Shown: positions 53,474 to 64,000 of the stretch, piece after piece
How the letters are laid out: the number at the start of each line of letters is the position of its first letter
Numbering within the stretch: the stretch's first letter is position 1
NCBI GenBank assembly: GCA_943735955.1
Contig: OX030959.1
Location: forward strand, 1,831,272-1,895,271
Reading direction: 5' to 3'
Source of the DNA: Piscicola geometra
Taxonomy: Eukaryota; Annelida; Clitellata; Hirudinida; Piscicolidae
Length of the DNA: 64,000 nt
Made by a program: the position numbers and the translations under genes
The notes under the pieces: model-generated
Told to the model about the DNA's origin: nothing
Seen by the model: only the letters and a program-made list of their open reading frames with translations
The model's database searches: none

Positions 53474-54451
53474 GTTCTTTGAAGTGCCATTCGACTCTCA
53501 GATGAGCAGGACGATGATGAGGCCAATCGTCAAGGGATCCATTCTGTGAGTGTCTTCAATGATGATGTTGTTTTTTGTGGCTGCAGAAGGAGCAGTGGTT
53601 GAGCCAACTCATAATCCTATTAACTTTTTGCATCTTTCAAAATGAAATCGCTTTCTTTTTCGAGCTATTTCGACATTCATTGATTTCTCTATCGTCTCAT
53701 TCCTCACACAGACCTCACCAAGCCGTCATGTTTGCAGGCTTAACTGGCATAACAGGGGTGGCCTTGTTGGCGGCAGGCACCAACCCTCTGACCACTTTTC
53801 TCGGCGCCTTCAACATCCTCCTCTACACACACGCCTACACCCCCATGAAACGTCTCTCGATCGCCAACACGTGGATTGGATCAGTGGTCGGAGCCATCCC
53901 TCCCGTCATGGGTTGGACTGCTGCCACTGGAAGCTTGGGCGTTGGTAAGTCGCTTCGTTTGCTGTAACGAATAAGGGGGATTTGTTGTGGGATCATTCGT
54001 CGTTCTTTAGTGAAGTTTCAATCAATCGACCGATCCAGGCGCACTGCTGATGGGTGGTCTCTTGTACTGTTGGCAGTTTCCGCACTTCAACGCCCTCAGC
54101 TGGAATTTGCAGGGCGACTACTCGAGGGCGGGCTACAGGATGATGTCGGTGGTGGATGCAGGCCTGTGCAAGCGGGTCTCTTTGCGATACAGCCTCCTGC
54201 TCTTCTCCTCCTCCCTTCTCTTTCCCCTCTGTGACATCACTTCATGGACCTTCGCGATTGATTCCCTCCCACCGAACCTCTGCCTCGTCTACCTGGCATG
54301 GAGGTTCCACCAGGAAGGCGACAGTTCTTCCTCCCGTAAACTCTTCCGCTTCACCCTGGTCCATCTGCCCATCCTGCTCCTCCTTCTCATCATCAGCAAG
54401 AAACACTATGGTGCCTCCAAGACCGAGCATGAGAAGGTGGTAGCCGAGTGA
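52517..54451 (+). CDS. COX10: Protoheme IX farnesyltransferase, mitochondrial (heme O synthase), 469 aa
   Basis: It transfers a farnesyl group to heme b to make heme O, the precursor of heme A for cytochrome c oxidase, in the inner mitochondrial membrane. Five exons fit without frame breaks: 52517-53084, 53241-53365, 53475-53545, 53712-53944 and 54039-54451. The N-terminus is Lys/Arg-rich ([15 protein letters not shown]), as expected of a mitochondrial targeting sequence. UbiA-type polyprenyltransferase marks are the Asn/Asp cluster [19 protein letters not shown] in the first core region, and [26 protein letters not shown] and [10 protein letters not shown] in the second. Several hydrophobic helices follow. 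The length is close to that of animal COX10. An AATAAA at 54737-54742 follows the stop by about 290 bp. The long first exon could hide a small intron; otherwise the model is firm. Confidence 0.95.
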
Positions 54452-55499
54452 GGGTCTCGCTTGCTTGCTTGCTTGCATATGTATGTTCTTCAGGGGCGTG
54501 TGTGTCTCAATGCCACATTGTCTCAGCATTTTTTTCCATTTTGATATTCGTCGTTTTTAATTACCTAATTATAAGTTGGTAATAATTAATTTTAGGATTA
54601 TTCAATTACGATGATATTTATTTATTATAGATCATGCTGTCACCTCCATTTAGGTTCGATTCTCAAGCATTGTACATAATGAGTGATGGTGATGACTTCT
54701 GATGGAAATAATGAAGTCATCATGATCGTGTACAAAAATAAAAGATTTAAAGTTCTGCTCAATTATTTGTCTTAATTAAGAATACAATTCCAGAACTGTC
54801 AATCTGTCAGTCTGCTGATTCTTTTGGATGAGTTATAAAGCTTTACTTTGTATTCGAGGTGCTTTTTGCGGCGTCTTCTCAAATAGGGTGAGTGTAAACT
54901 TTACACTGTAAAGGAATGGGCCTCAAACCAATCGCTGTTTTTGATCAGTCTCTTCCCGATAACTTGATGCAGATCTGTAAACTATTTCTCTGATTTGGTC
55001 GCATCGCTCTTTGACTGTGCCATCATTGGTGTGTCAAACAGTTTTTTGAATATGAATAAAAGCTTGTCTGTGATAAAAATATTCCCATCGCCTCAATGAA
55101 TAAGCTGCAAATGAATCTCCATCCTATGATAATTGGTTACCCTCCGGATCGTCCATGAAAAACACCAACGATAAATCTTTTCCACTGGAATTGATTTGAT
55201 CGTTTTATGTTCTTCAGACTATTACGTTCATACTGTGGAGACGTACTGGCGTAACAGCAACATTATTTATGTGTTTGTTTCATCAGGAGAGGAAGGGTTC
55301 GCAGAGGTGTAAGTATACCTATAAATTAAACACACATGTTTCCATGCTTTTCAGAAAAGGCGAAGGCGAGTTGTGAACGACTGAAAAGAAGTTTCATTAA
55401 AACATTTATTTAATAATCATGAAACCACAAAGATGTGGCTACGTTGACAAAGCGACAAAATAAATCATTAAAAATATTATTCCTAATAAAAAAAAGGTG
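54452..55499. other. Intergenic region with COX10 3' UTR
   Basis: It holds the probable COX10 polyadenylation signal (54737-54742). Beyond that I see no gene or structured element up to the LINE fragment. Confidence 0.5.
54737..54742 (+). terminator. Polyadenylation signal AATAAA for COX10
   Basis: Canonical hexamer about 290 bp after the COX10 stop, in the right strand. No other gene on this strand ends nearby. Confidence 0.55.
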
Positions 55500-56766
55500 T
55501 TAATTGAAAATTTGCACACACTTCTGCCATAATTGCTATCACGTCTACCATCACTTCACTTCTCAAAACTAATAGTCATGTTCACCTTATTGCTCTTGAC
55601 TTTACTAAAGCCTTTGACACTCTTGATCACCATACCCTCGCCTCCAATCTTGCACTTCTTCCTCTTGATGACAACATATATAACCTTCTCATTTCATTCC
55701 TTTCCAACCGATCACATTCCACCATTTATTTAAATCAACTTTCTAGTATCCTTCCCATCAACTCTAGCGTGGTCCAAGGCTCAGTTCTTGGTCCATCTAC
55801 CTTTATAATCAACGCCTCTTCACTTCAACCCTATCACCCTTCTAATTATATTTTAAAATTCGCTGACGACACCTATTCCATCATCTAACACCCACACCAT
55901 CCAATCAGAGCTTGAATCCCTCTCTAAGTGGGCCAAGCTCAGTAATCTCTCACTCAACCTCAAAAAATCATTTGAACTCATAGTCCATAATAGTTATAAA
56001 CGCATCACACCACCAGCTTTACACCCTTCCATTCAACGCACTAACAAACTCACTATCTTAGGTATCACATTCACTGACACCCTTAACATTTCACCACACA
56101 TAGATCACATTATCAATAAATGCTTTCAAACTTTTCATGCCATCAAAACAATCCGTTCCCATGGACTCTTTGGTGCCAAACTCTTTGACATCACTGAGTC
56201 CCTCATCATCTCTCACCTTAAGTATGCAGCTCCTTCTTGGTCTGGTTTTGCTAATCAGCCACACATTAAGCAACTCCAGTCCCTAATTAATAAACTCATA
56301 AGACTTAACTACCTTCCCTCTTTCTACCCATCTATCACTTCTATGTTTACCACTTTAGACACCAAATTATTCTTTAAAATATCTAATAACTCTGACCACG
56401 TTCTTCACAATTTCTTACCCCCCCTTAAAAAATCTACTCATAACTTAAGACCCCGTAAACACAATTTTAATATCCCTATATATACTACGCTTGAAAGTAA
56501 AACATTCCTCCCTCGTCTTCTTAAATCTCACATTCTATAGTTTACATTTATATTTATATTATCATCTCTGATTCTTATTACTTATTTATCTACTTAATTA
56601 TTATTACCTATTCACCATATCCTTTGTCTTGTAGTATTTTTTTTTAAAACCATTATCATTAGCATCAGTATCCTATAATTATCTACTATTATCTTATGCA
56701 ACATGTAACATGGCCTGCGTCTGTCAAACCGTGATTAATAAAGACAAAAAAAAAAAAAAAAAAAAA
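55500..56766 (+). pseudogene. 5'-truncated, frameshifted non-LTR retrotransposon (LINE) with poly-A tail
   Basis: The translated sequence shows reverse-transcriptase blocks: LDFTKAFDTLDH (about 55590), SVVQGSVLGPS (about 55770) and the catalytic FADDTYSII (about 55860-55888). Just after this the frame breaks and resumes in another frame (QSELESLSKWAKLSNLSLNL, then LTILGITFTDTLNISPHIDH and LIISHLKYAAPSW) to a stop near 56540. The tail ends taataaagac followed by about 20 A (56747-56766). There is no endonuclease or ORF1 part, so the copy is truncated at its 5' end and inactive. The motifs fit the Jockey/CR1 group of LINEs. It lies between the convergent COX10 and P450 genes. Confidence 0.9.
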
Positions 56767-57350
56767 ACTTAACGATACGACTTCGACATGAGCTTTAATG
56801 TCGAAGCACAAGTCAAAACAAGGCTTATCCAATCAGATGGAGCGTAAAACTTAAGATAATTTAGCAAAATTTCAATAAAAATAGTAGCTGCTTTTTTAAA
56901 GAAATTGTACGAGGAACGATCTGCATGCGATAAAATATTTACGAGTCGGCAAAATGGCGTAAAAGAACTACGCATGCCTGGCGCGATAAATTAAAAGAAT
57001 TTTTAAAAACAAGTTAAAAATAAAAAGATGAAATATTTATGATTTCTTCCTGATATGTTCTGAAACTACGCATGATGCAGGCGTGTGCATCTTATTATGT
57101 CTCATTAGTGGAGGTGTCATAAGCAACACTCCACGACCCGGAAGCGATAAAAAAGCATTGAATCGTGCTGTTGATGAGGTAGAGAGATATGAGCAGTGAA
57201 AACACGATTTAAAGTCAGAGATCAATGATAAACGTAAAAATACGAAAAGTTCTGCCTTATTGATGGAAACCGTCATACTTCGTTCCTTCCTTCCCTTTTT
57301 TTCTCTTTCACTCTTTCCTCACTTCTCCTTCATTTACCTACTAACAACTC
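56767..57350. other. Intergenic region downstream of the P450
   Basis: AT-rich sequence after the LINE poly-A. No gene or repeat recognised; it includes the P450 3' UTR. Confidence 0.5.
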
Positions 57351-59218
57351 TCAGGTGTTTCTGGGCACGTATCTGACAGAGAAGTCCTTGGGACTGAGGA
57401 CGAGGCCAAGGTCGAAGTCGTCGGGGTGGCAGAGGGGCAGGTCGGCATCCGCCTGCACTTCGAAGGCCTGCACGATGCTGCTGAGGAAGAGGAAGATCCT
57501 CGACTTGGCGAAACTCTCTCCAGGACATCCCCTGACACCTGCTCCGAAGGAGATCAAGTGCTTGAGGTTGGGATGGCTTGAAGGCAGCAGCTTGCCTGTG
57601 TCTGCGTCAAGGAAGCGAGTGGGGTCAAAGTGCAAAGGCTGAGGCCAGAAGACAGGGTCGTGGTGAACTGAGCGGAAGGTAGCTAGGACGGTGGTGTTGC
57701 TGGGGATGCTGTATCCTCCGACACTAGTGTCGACGATGGTGCAGTGCGGGATGAGGATGGGACTGACACTGCCCCAACGGAACATCTCTAGGATGAAAGC
57801 CTTCGTGTAGTGCATGCTCTCTTTGTCGGCAATCGAGGGCTTCCTGTCACTGCCCACGACCTTGTTCACTTCCTCGAACAAACGATCTTGTATTTCTGGG
57901 TGCTGTGCCAGGATGTGCAGCATGAGGTAGAGGTAGTGGTGGCTCGCTGACGTCCCGCCTGTTATTTAAATGCCAGTCGTTGATTCAGATTCTTTCATTA
58001 TCAAGTGCATATTTGAGTGAATGATCATGCGTTGAATAGCCAACCAATCATGAGATTCACGATGGCAAGTTTGACGTTCGTCTCGTCGATCACTCCCTCG
58101 TTCAGCTCCAAGAGCTTCTGGAAGCCGTGCACCACTCCACACACATTCGTTTCTGTTGGCCATTTATATGACGTCATCATCTGGGCATGCATGCATTCAC
58201 CATTCAACTCACCATCCTTCAGGTCACTGTCCACCTTCTCCTTCATCCAGGCGTACGTCTTTTCTCTGATCTTCTTGGCACTCACCAGATTCTTGTACGT
58301 TGAGTTCCCGAAAAATCTCAGCCACGGGAAAAGGTCCAGTTCGGATCCTTTTCCGCCCATGCTCATGGCCTTCGTAACCAGGGTGACCAGCTCCTTCATC
58401 ATGCTCAGTCTCTCGTCGTCTCTAGGCAGCTTCTCTCCGATCAGCAACATACAGTTTGTGTTCACAATGCCTGTGAAGAGGGCCTCTCTGACGTTGAAGG
58501 GCTTGCCTGACGACTGCCTCACCTCATCGATCAAGTCATCAATCACATCCATCGTCAACTCTTCCAGTCGCAGCGTCGATGGGTCGTACTTCTTCACCTC
58601 CCTTTGAACCGCCTTTCTCAGCATGTGCCACGTGGCGCACGGAGAGGCAGACACCAGGTCCTTTTTTTCGTCCGCCATGAACTTGGCGCGGTAGAACTGC
58701 GGTGGTCTGCCAGCGAAGTCCATGCTCTTCTCCACCATCGCCTCGCGAAACGACTGTTCAACGAACATTAAAAAATAAAAATAAATACATTTAGCGAAAG
58801 CTTTGATGAATTTCCTTAAGTCGTCTATATTTAATTGAGTTGGAAAATACACGTGATATCTTAAAAGTAATTTCAAAGAGTAATCAAAAGTTTGGAACAT
58901 ACAGTTGAGAACCTCTACGTTGCTGAGAACGACGATGTAGTTGTTGAAGATGTTCAAGCGGTATATTGGACCGTACTGCCTTGCCCACGCCTCGAACGAA
59001 GTATAAGGCTTTGCCCGGTCAATGGCGAAGGCACTGCCGATGAGCGGGAGACCTCGAGGACCTGGGATGCTCCGGAAGGCTGCCTGTCGACGTCGCTGGG
59101 TCTCGTTGAAGCCGGTCAGGTAGTTTTTGAGCTTGAGTATCGCAAGCAAGAGGAAGACACACACGAGCAAAGGCCGAATGGTGGCGAGTAAGTGAAGAAA
59201 TGCGAGGGGTGTGGTCAT
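57351..59218 (-). CDS. Cytochrome P450, CYP2 clan, 520 aa, unusual I-helix
   Basis: Heme-thiolate monooxygenase of the endoplasmic reticulum. Four exons join in phase: 58913-59218, 58213-58753, 58045-58152 and 57351-57958 (1,563 nt including the stop). The N-terminal membrane anchor (LLVCVFLLLAILKL) is followed by the hinge IPGPRGLPLIGSAF. The K-helix ExxR is EMFR, the meander carries FDPTRF, and the heme-binding loop is FGAGVRGCPGESFA with the cysteine ligand present. The fold is therefore complete. The I-helix reads NLMIGGTSASHHY and HPE follows at the normal distance, so the usual acid-Thr pair is replaced by Ser-Ala. The substrate is unknown; the overall pattern is nearest to CYP2/CYP17-like enzymes. 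I place the start at the ATG at 59216-59218, because the in-frame codon upstream is TTG. Confidence 0.93.
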
Positions 59219-60269
59219 TGCCAAATGTTATATAAAATTCTAAAGCGAGTATAAAAATTCAAGTTTGAAAGAAAACTTAAAAGAACAGTTACATAGGCTG
59301 ATGAGGAAAAGTTCTGCAGAAAAAGTATTTTCTGATTATCTGGAAGATGCTTTTATAGGCGGAAGGAAAATGATGTATAGGGAGCGCCTATACTACATGC
59401 TTCTGCATCCGTTTCTTAATTTGAAAGATTGTTTCTTTAACTACTGCTACCCTGGACTTCGTTATCTATGATGTTTTACTGTCAGTATTGTTTAGAAACC
59501 TTTGAAATGTTTTAAACTTTCATCGCTTTTGTCTTTCCTCTTCATCATCATCTTCCGTTTCCGTTTTTTGTCATTTTCTGCGTTCACTAATTTTTTATGA
59601 AGTTAAAAAAACCACAAAAATAAACAAACCAAGCTACACACAAACAATGATTTATTTAATTTGATGACAAAACAAGATGATATAAGCGATAGTGCCGATT
59701 TTTTAAAATTATTTGATTACATTAACGATTATGAAAGAACATTTTTTTTATTTTCAAATCAGACGTCTCGTATTTCGTCGATCCAGGTTTTTGTTTATAT
59801 TTTTTTGAACCTCCAGATGCTCTCTGACGTCATGCTCGGTTTCATTTAAGACCATGGTACATTCCATAGTAGTTTCTTTAATCATAAATGCAGCAATGCT
59901 TGATGTAATTTTTAATATTTTTTTAAATAAGAGCTTATTTTAAGATATTTGATCCTAGATGTAAGACATATTATCTAACTTGTTCCAAAAAATACAAATA
60001 TATTGAAAATATTTTTTTTTAAATATAAATGTTTTCTACTACACAAAAACAAAATGTTATAAATACTAAAATATAAATAGCATCACTTTTTAAAAGCAAG
60101 TTTTGTATTCATTGATTTACAAATAATAAATTATATTATTAAAAAATTATGTAACCACTCATTGTGAATTTTTACCAGATAATTTCTCAAAATGTATTTT
60201 TAAATAATAATTTATACATTTCTGAACATTATTCTTAATTTTGTTTAATTTAATTTATATTGTATTTAA
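59219..60269. other. Divergent intergenic region between P450 and GCC1
   Basis: About 1 kb of AT-rich DNA. Two short open frames (59265-59471 and 59661-59849) have no recognisable domains and no support as exons. Promoters of both genes are expected here. Confidence 0.5.
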
Positions 60270-63200
60270 ATGGAAAAAATTCAAAAAGACAACTTATTGA
60301 AAACTATAGATGAACAAGCTAAGAAAATCGAAACATACAAAAAAAAGTTAAAAGGTATGTCTTGCCAAAAATTGCTTGTATTTTGTAAAATATATATTAT
60401 AATTTTTTTACTTAATTTATTTTGCATTAAAATATTCCAAAGTTACATTAAATTAATTTTCATTTTTTCATATATCACCATGTTCAATGAAAGATGTAGT
60501 GGAAGCCTATAAAGACTTGAGCAAAGAGAAGTTGGCGCTTGAGGCCAGTGTCAATGCTCTGTCTTATGGCAAGCAACCTACTGATGCATCTCTGCTCAAA
60601 GATGCACAAGAGACAAACACAGTAAACAAAAAAGACAATGAAAACGTAGGAAAGTTTTATAGTATTATTAGGCTATAAATCAAAACTTTTACAGCTTAAA
60701 ATAAATTTATTATTATTGTATTCAATAAGGCACTGTCTGCAGCTGACGAAGAAGCAAGGGTCTCAGATAAGACTGATGAAGAAAGTGTGCAAGACATTTC
60801 TCCAGGGGATGAACAACAGCGACTGAATGTTCTGATGACTTCTCTGAAGACTCTGACGCAGCAGAAGAACAAGCTGGAGCAGAGTTGGGTGGCTGAGAGG
60901 AAACAGAGCAAGGTGTACATCATTGTGCATCCTTCATCACATTCTTGTCTGTATCCATTCTCGTGCTTTATTACGATTTTGTATATAAATGTTGATAAAA
61001 GCTTCAAGCATGTATGGTTGCTAGTGAAACACTTGTGCCTTTGTTGCACAAACTTTTCAACCTTTTAATTGCAACTCCATCTGTTGTTCCCAGATGGAGA
61101 TGGAGATGAAGGAGCAGGAGGTGGAGAACTTGCTGAAACAGTTGCAGCAGACTGAAGACGACATGTCACAGGTGGGTGTTGGAAAATCCTGCAATGTTTC
61201 ACTTTCGAGGTCACTCAAAACGCCCATTCGAAACAAACACTTGTACATCTCTTAGGTTACTGCATCCCAACTCTTTCTCCCATTGACACACCACACCACA
61301 CCCCCACACAACTACTACTCAATCCAAACCTCACCACACCACACCACAGTTGAGGGGCAGGCTGAGGCACCAGCAGCAGGAGCACTCACAACAGCAGGAA
61401 GGACTCAGTGAAATGGTGAAGGAGCTGCAGTCACTCCTCAACCAACAAAAGCTCCACAAACAGCAACTCCTGTCTCAAGTACCATCATTGACGTTTTGAA
61501 TGTATTCTCTTTTGAATAAGGCTTCATGAGTTTTTGAAGGTTACAGATGGAGTAGAATGTGATGAGTGTGAAATATAAAAGCAAGATGAAGGTGGCTCAG
61601 GAAATATAACGGTTGCGTGCAATTGATGGAGCTCACAGGGGTACAGGCTATCATGGACAGCATGCTTGTGAGGCAACAGAGCATGCATCACTCGACAGGT
61701 GGAGGAGATGAAGACTGCACTGGAGAAGGAGCACAAGTGCAGTGTGGAGGAGGCGAGTGCTCATCTGGTAAGGGAGAAGCGTCTCGAAGGGCAACTGGAG
61801 GCTGTGAGGCAGGAGTTGAAGGCGGCTGAGGCCAGTGTGGCTGCAGATGCCTCCCAGCTGCAGTCGCTCAAGCTGCAAGTAGCCCAACTTCAAGTTAGAT
61901 ATCTATCTATCTATCTTTCTATTCATTCATTCATCCATCCATCCATCTCTCCACCACTGCAGGCCAGGGAGGCGTTGCTGGACAGGCAGGAGGGCATGAG
62001 GGCAGGTGAATGGGAAGAGCGACAGAGACAGATGGACAGACAGCACGAGGAGAGGGTGGCGGAGTTGGAGGTGAAGGTGGTGCAGTTGACGCAGGTGCTG
62101 GCAGAGGCGGAAGTGAACAGGAACCAACTGCAGCACAACATCCGCAAACTGCAGGATAGGAACGCTAAGGTGAAACCATGCATTGGCGTGGTTGTGTTGA
62201 TGTTCATGATGGTGGCTATAATGATGAGAAAGGCAATAGGGACAACATTGCATCACCAGCTCGACTTGGAAGTGTCCACGCTGACCTCTCTGGCACGTCC
62301 ACCTGACCTGGAGGGCATGCTGGGGCAGTTGCAAGGGGAGGAACTGCTCCAGAAGGCAGCATTCGTCATGACGAAGCTCAAGCAGAAGAAGCTGCACACT
62401 GGCCTCTTGAATGGTTGGACGTTATCCCTGCGTTTTTACAATGAAATATTTCTTAATGAATATTGATAATAATTTATTATACAAATGATATTAGTGCAAA
62501 TATACTATATGATAGCACTATAAGCTGAATGCATGCATGGATGATGACGGTGGCATACAGAGCTGTTGGAGGAGGACATGCACGTGGGATGCAGGCGGCA
62601 GCTGCAGGAGGCGCTTGAGGACTTCGAGAGGTACAAGTTGAGGGCGCAGTCAGTGCTGAAGAGCAAGTCCAAGGTTGTTGTTGTTGGAGTGTTGTTGTTG
62701 TTGTCGTTGGAGTGTTGGTGTGGTTTGGAGTTGTGGTGGTGTGTGGAGGCTATTTTGTGGTTGTGGGGGGTTGAAGTGCTGTGACGTAGGTGTTGTTGTG
62801 GATAGTATGAGCATTCTCTTCTTTGTATTGTATCTCAGAAAGGATGTGAATGGTGACTTGTATGCCACCCAGGAGAGCAGTTCAGAGCAGGAGTTGCTGA
62901 AGGTGAGGACTCAGCTCTCAGAGACGAGAGATAAGGTGATGATGCTGCAGAAAAAGCTGGAGGGGAAGGAGGAGGAAGTGAGGAGCAAAGAGGAGGACCT
63001 TTGCGGCATCATCCGCAATCTGAAGGCTCAGCATCTCTCTGAAGTGGAGAGTGTGGCAGCTGAAGGGAGGCAAAAGGTCGCCTGTGTGGAAGGGGAGATG
63101 AGGAAGCAGCGGGAGAGAACGGTGAGCATGCTGGCAGAGAAGGAGCAGGAGGTGGCTGAGATGAGGATGAGGTTGGCCTCTCAGCAAGGCAGCAAGGTGG

Positions 63201-63688
63201 TGGCTTACAGCGACAACGAGGTGGGAGCGAGTAGTGTGCTGGGCGACGAGGCTTCGATGACTCTGGAGCAGTTGCTATCGAGCCACGCGAAAGAACAGTC
63301 GAGGAGCTCTGATCAACTGCTGCACTACGCTCAGGAGAAGGCGATGATGGAAGTGCAGTTGAGTTCATTGAGGAAGGAAAAGTTTCGACTGGAGAGTGAA
63401 TTGAAGGACCATCGCCTCGAGTGCTCAACGAAGGAGAAGTTGCTGGAGCAGGAAGTGGAAGTGCTAAAGGAGGTGGTGAGGAAGGGAGACAGGAATGCCA
63501 GGAGAGACTCTGCCAACCTGGAGTACCTCAAGAACATCGTGCTGCAGTACATGATCAGCAGCAGTTCCTCCAGCAAGCAACAGATCGCCAAGGCTATCAG
63601 CACCATCCTGCAGTTCTCGCCCTCCGAGAGACAGATGCTGCACAGCAGGAAAGGCTGGCCTCTCACTACAGGAGCCCATGAGACTTGA
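60270..63688 (+). CDS. GCC1: GRIP and coiled-coil domain protein 1 (golgin), 713 aa
   Basis: Peripheral trans-Golgi tether that is recruited by Arl-type GTPases through its C-terminal GRIP domain. Ten exons fit with continuous phase: 60270-60354, 60494-60645, 60730-60912, 61094-61171, 61350-61478, 61699-61893, 61963-62169, 62260-62413, 62561-62673 and 62843-63688 (2,142 nt). The N-terminus (LLKTIDEQAKKIETYKKKLK, DVVEAYKDLSKEKLALEASV) and the motif DFERYKLRAQSVLKSKSK match vertebrate GCC1 rather than other golgins. Nearly the whole protein is heptad-rich coiled coil. The GRIP domain starts NLEYLKNIVLQYM, containing the conserved Tyr, and ends ILQFSPSERQML. The last exon uses the acceptor at 62841-62842, because the AG four bases earlier would create an immediate stop. 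It may show NAGNAG-like ambiguity, but only one choice is in frame. Confidence 0.95.
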
Positions 63689-64000
63689 GTATTTAAATGT
63701 AGCATTCCAATTCACCAATTAAACAGTGCATGTCCACTAATCAATGCCCTTGCAAATAATAATGTGTAGCTTATACAGTATAAGTTATATCACATCATTT
63801 GTAGTATACTATTGTTTAAAACTGATACTGATGAAATTTACATAAATGACGAAACCACTGTTCGAAACATGCTTTATCTTTCTATAAAGCGTCATTTAAA
63901 TTATTTACCTAAAGTTCAGTAGTTCTTTAAAAAGCTCCCGCAGTTCGTTCATTTACAAGTCTGCCTACAAAAACTCCAAATCCCAGTCAATGCTTTGTTT
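63689..64000. other. 3' UTR of GCC1 and window end
   Basis: AT-rich, with an ATTAAA polyadenylation-like hexamer at about 63717-63722, close behind the stop. No further gene before the window ends. Confidence 0.45.

Noticed and set aside
54640..54680. tRNA-like B box (ggttcgattct)
   Set aside because: No A box or acceptor-stem pairing at the required distance.
59265..59849. Two short plus-strand open frames between P450 and GCC1
   Set aside because: No recognisable domain, ordinary AT-rich composition and no splice partners; not enough to call a gene.

Overview
This window comes from an animal nuclear genome. Every gene is split by many short introns (roughly 50-700 bp, with GT/AG borders), the non-coding DNA is AT-rich and crowded with micro- and minisatellites, and the gene products are animal families (ADAM protease, formin, N4BP2, CTTNBP2, GCC1). 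There are no operons, ribosome binding sites or CRISPR. Having CTTNBP2, N4BP2 and an axonemal CFAP337-type protein together with compact introns suggests an invertebrate bilaterian. A spiralian (annelid or mollusc) is my best guess, but that is inference and no single sequence proves it.

Layout: (1) 45-6360, minus, a membrane-anchored ADAM metalloprotease with an intact zinc site. (2) 9515-21501, plus, an INF2-like formin with a very long disordered tail. (3) 22424-29204, plus, an EF-hand/WD40 protein of the WDR49/CFAP337 type. (4) 29531-38260, minus, N4BP2 (CUE, P-loop kinase, Smr), with a 3.3 kb 30-bp minisatellite in one intron. (5) 39273-47098, minus, CTTNBP2 (coiled coil, ankyrins, P-loop domain). 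(6) 48155-51900, minus, a Golgi/lysosome-type nucleoside diphosphatase (ENTPD4/7). (7) 52517-54451, plus, COX10. (8) 55500-56766, plus, a dead 5'-truncated LINE. (9) 57351-59218, minus, a CYP2-clan cytochrome P450 with an altered I-helix. (10) 60270-63688, plus, the GRIP golgin GCC1.

The genes look functionally independent, as is usual for animal chromosomes. Three are actin or junction related (formin, CTTNBP2, ADAM), two are Golgi related (ENTPD4/7, GCC1) and one is mitochondrial (COX10). ENTPD and COX10 are head-to-head with only 0.6 kb between start codons, so they may share a promoter region.

The main novelty is in the repeats and in a few protein details: a 225-bp element with 77-bp inverted ends and a 9-bp target duplication; a second short TIR family present twice; dinucleotide arrays sitting directly on splice sites in several genes; a P450 that lacks the usual acid-alcohol pair; and a CTTNBP2 with a complete Walker A motif. 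I found no evidence of a new defence-type or otherwise undescribed multi-gene system. Splice sites were read by eye; most, not all, were checked for reading-frame continuity.
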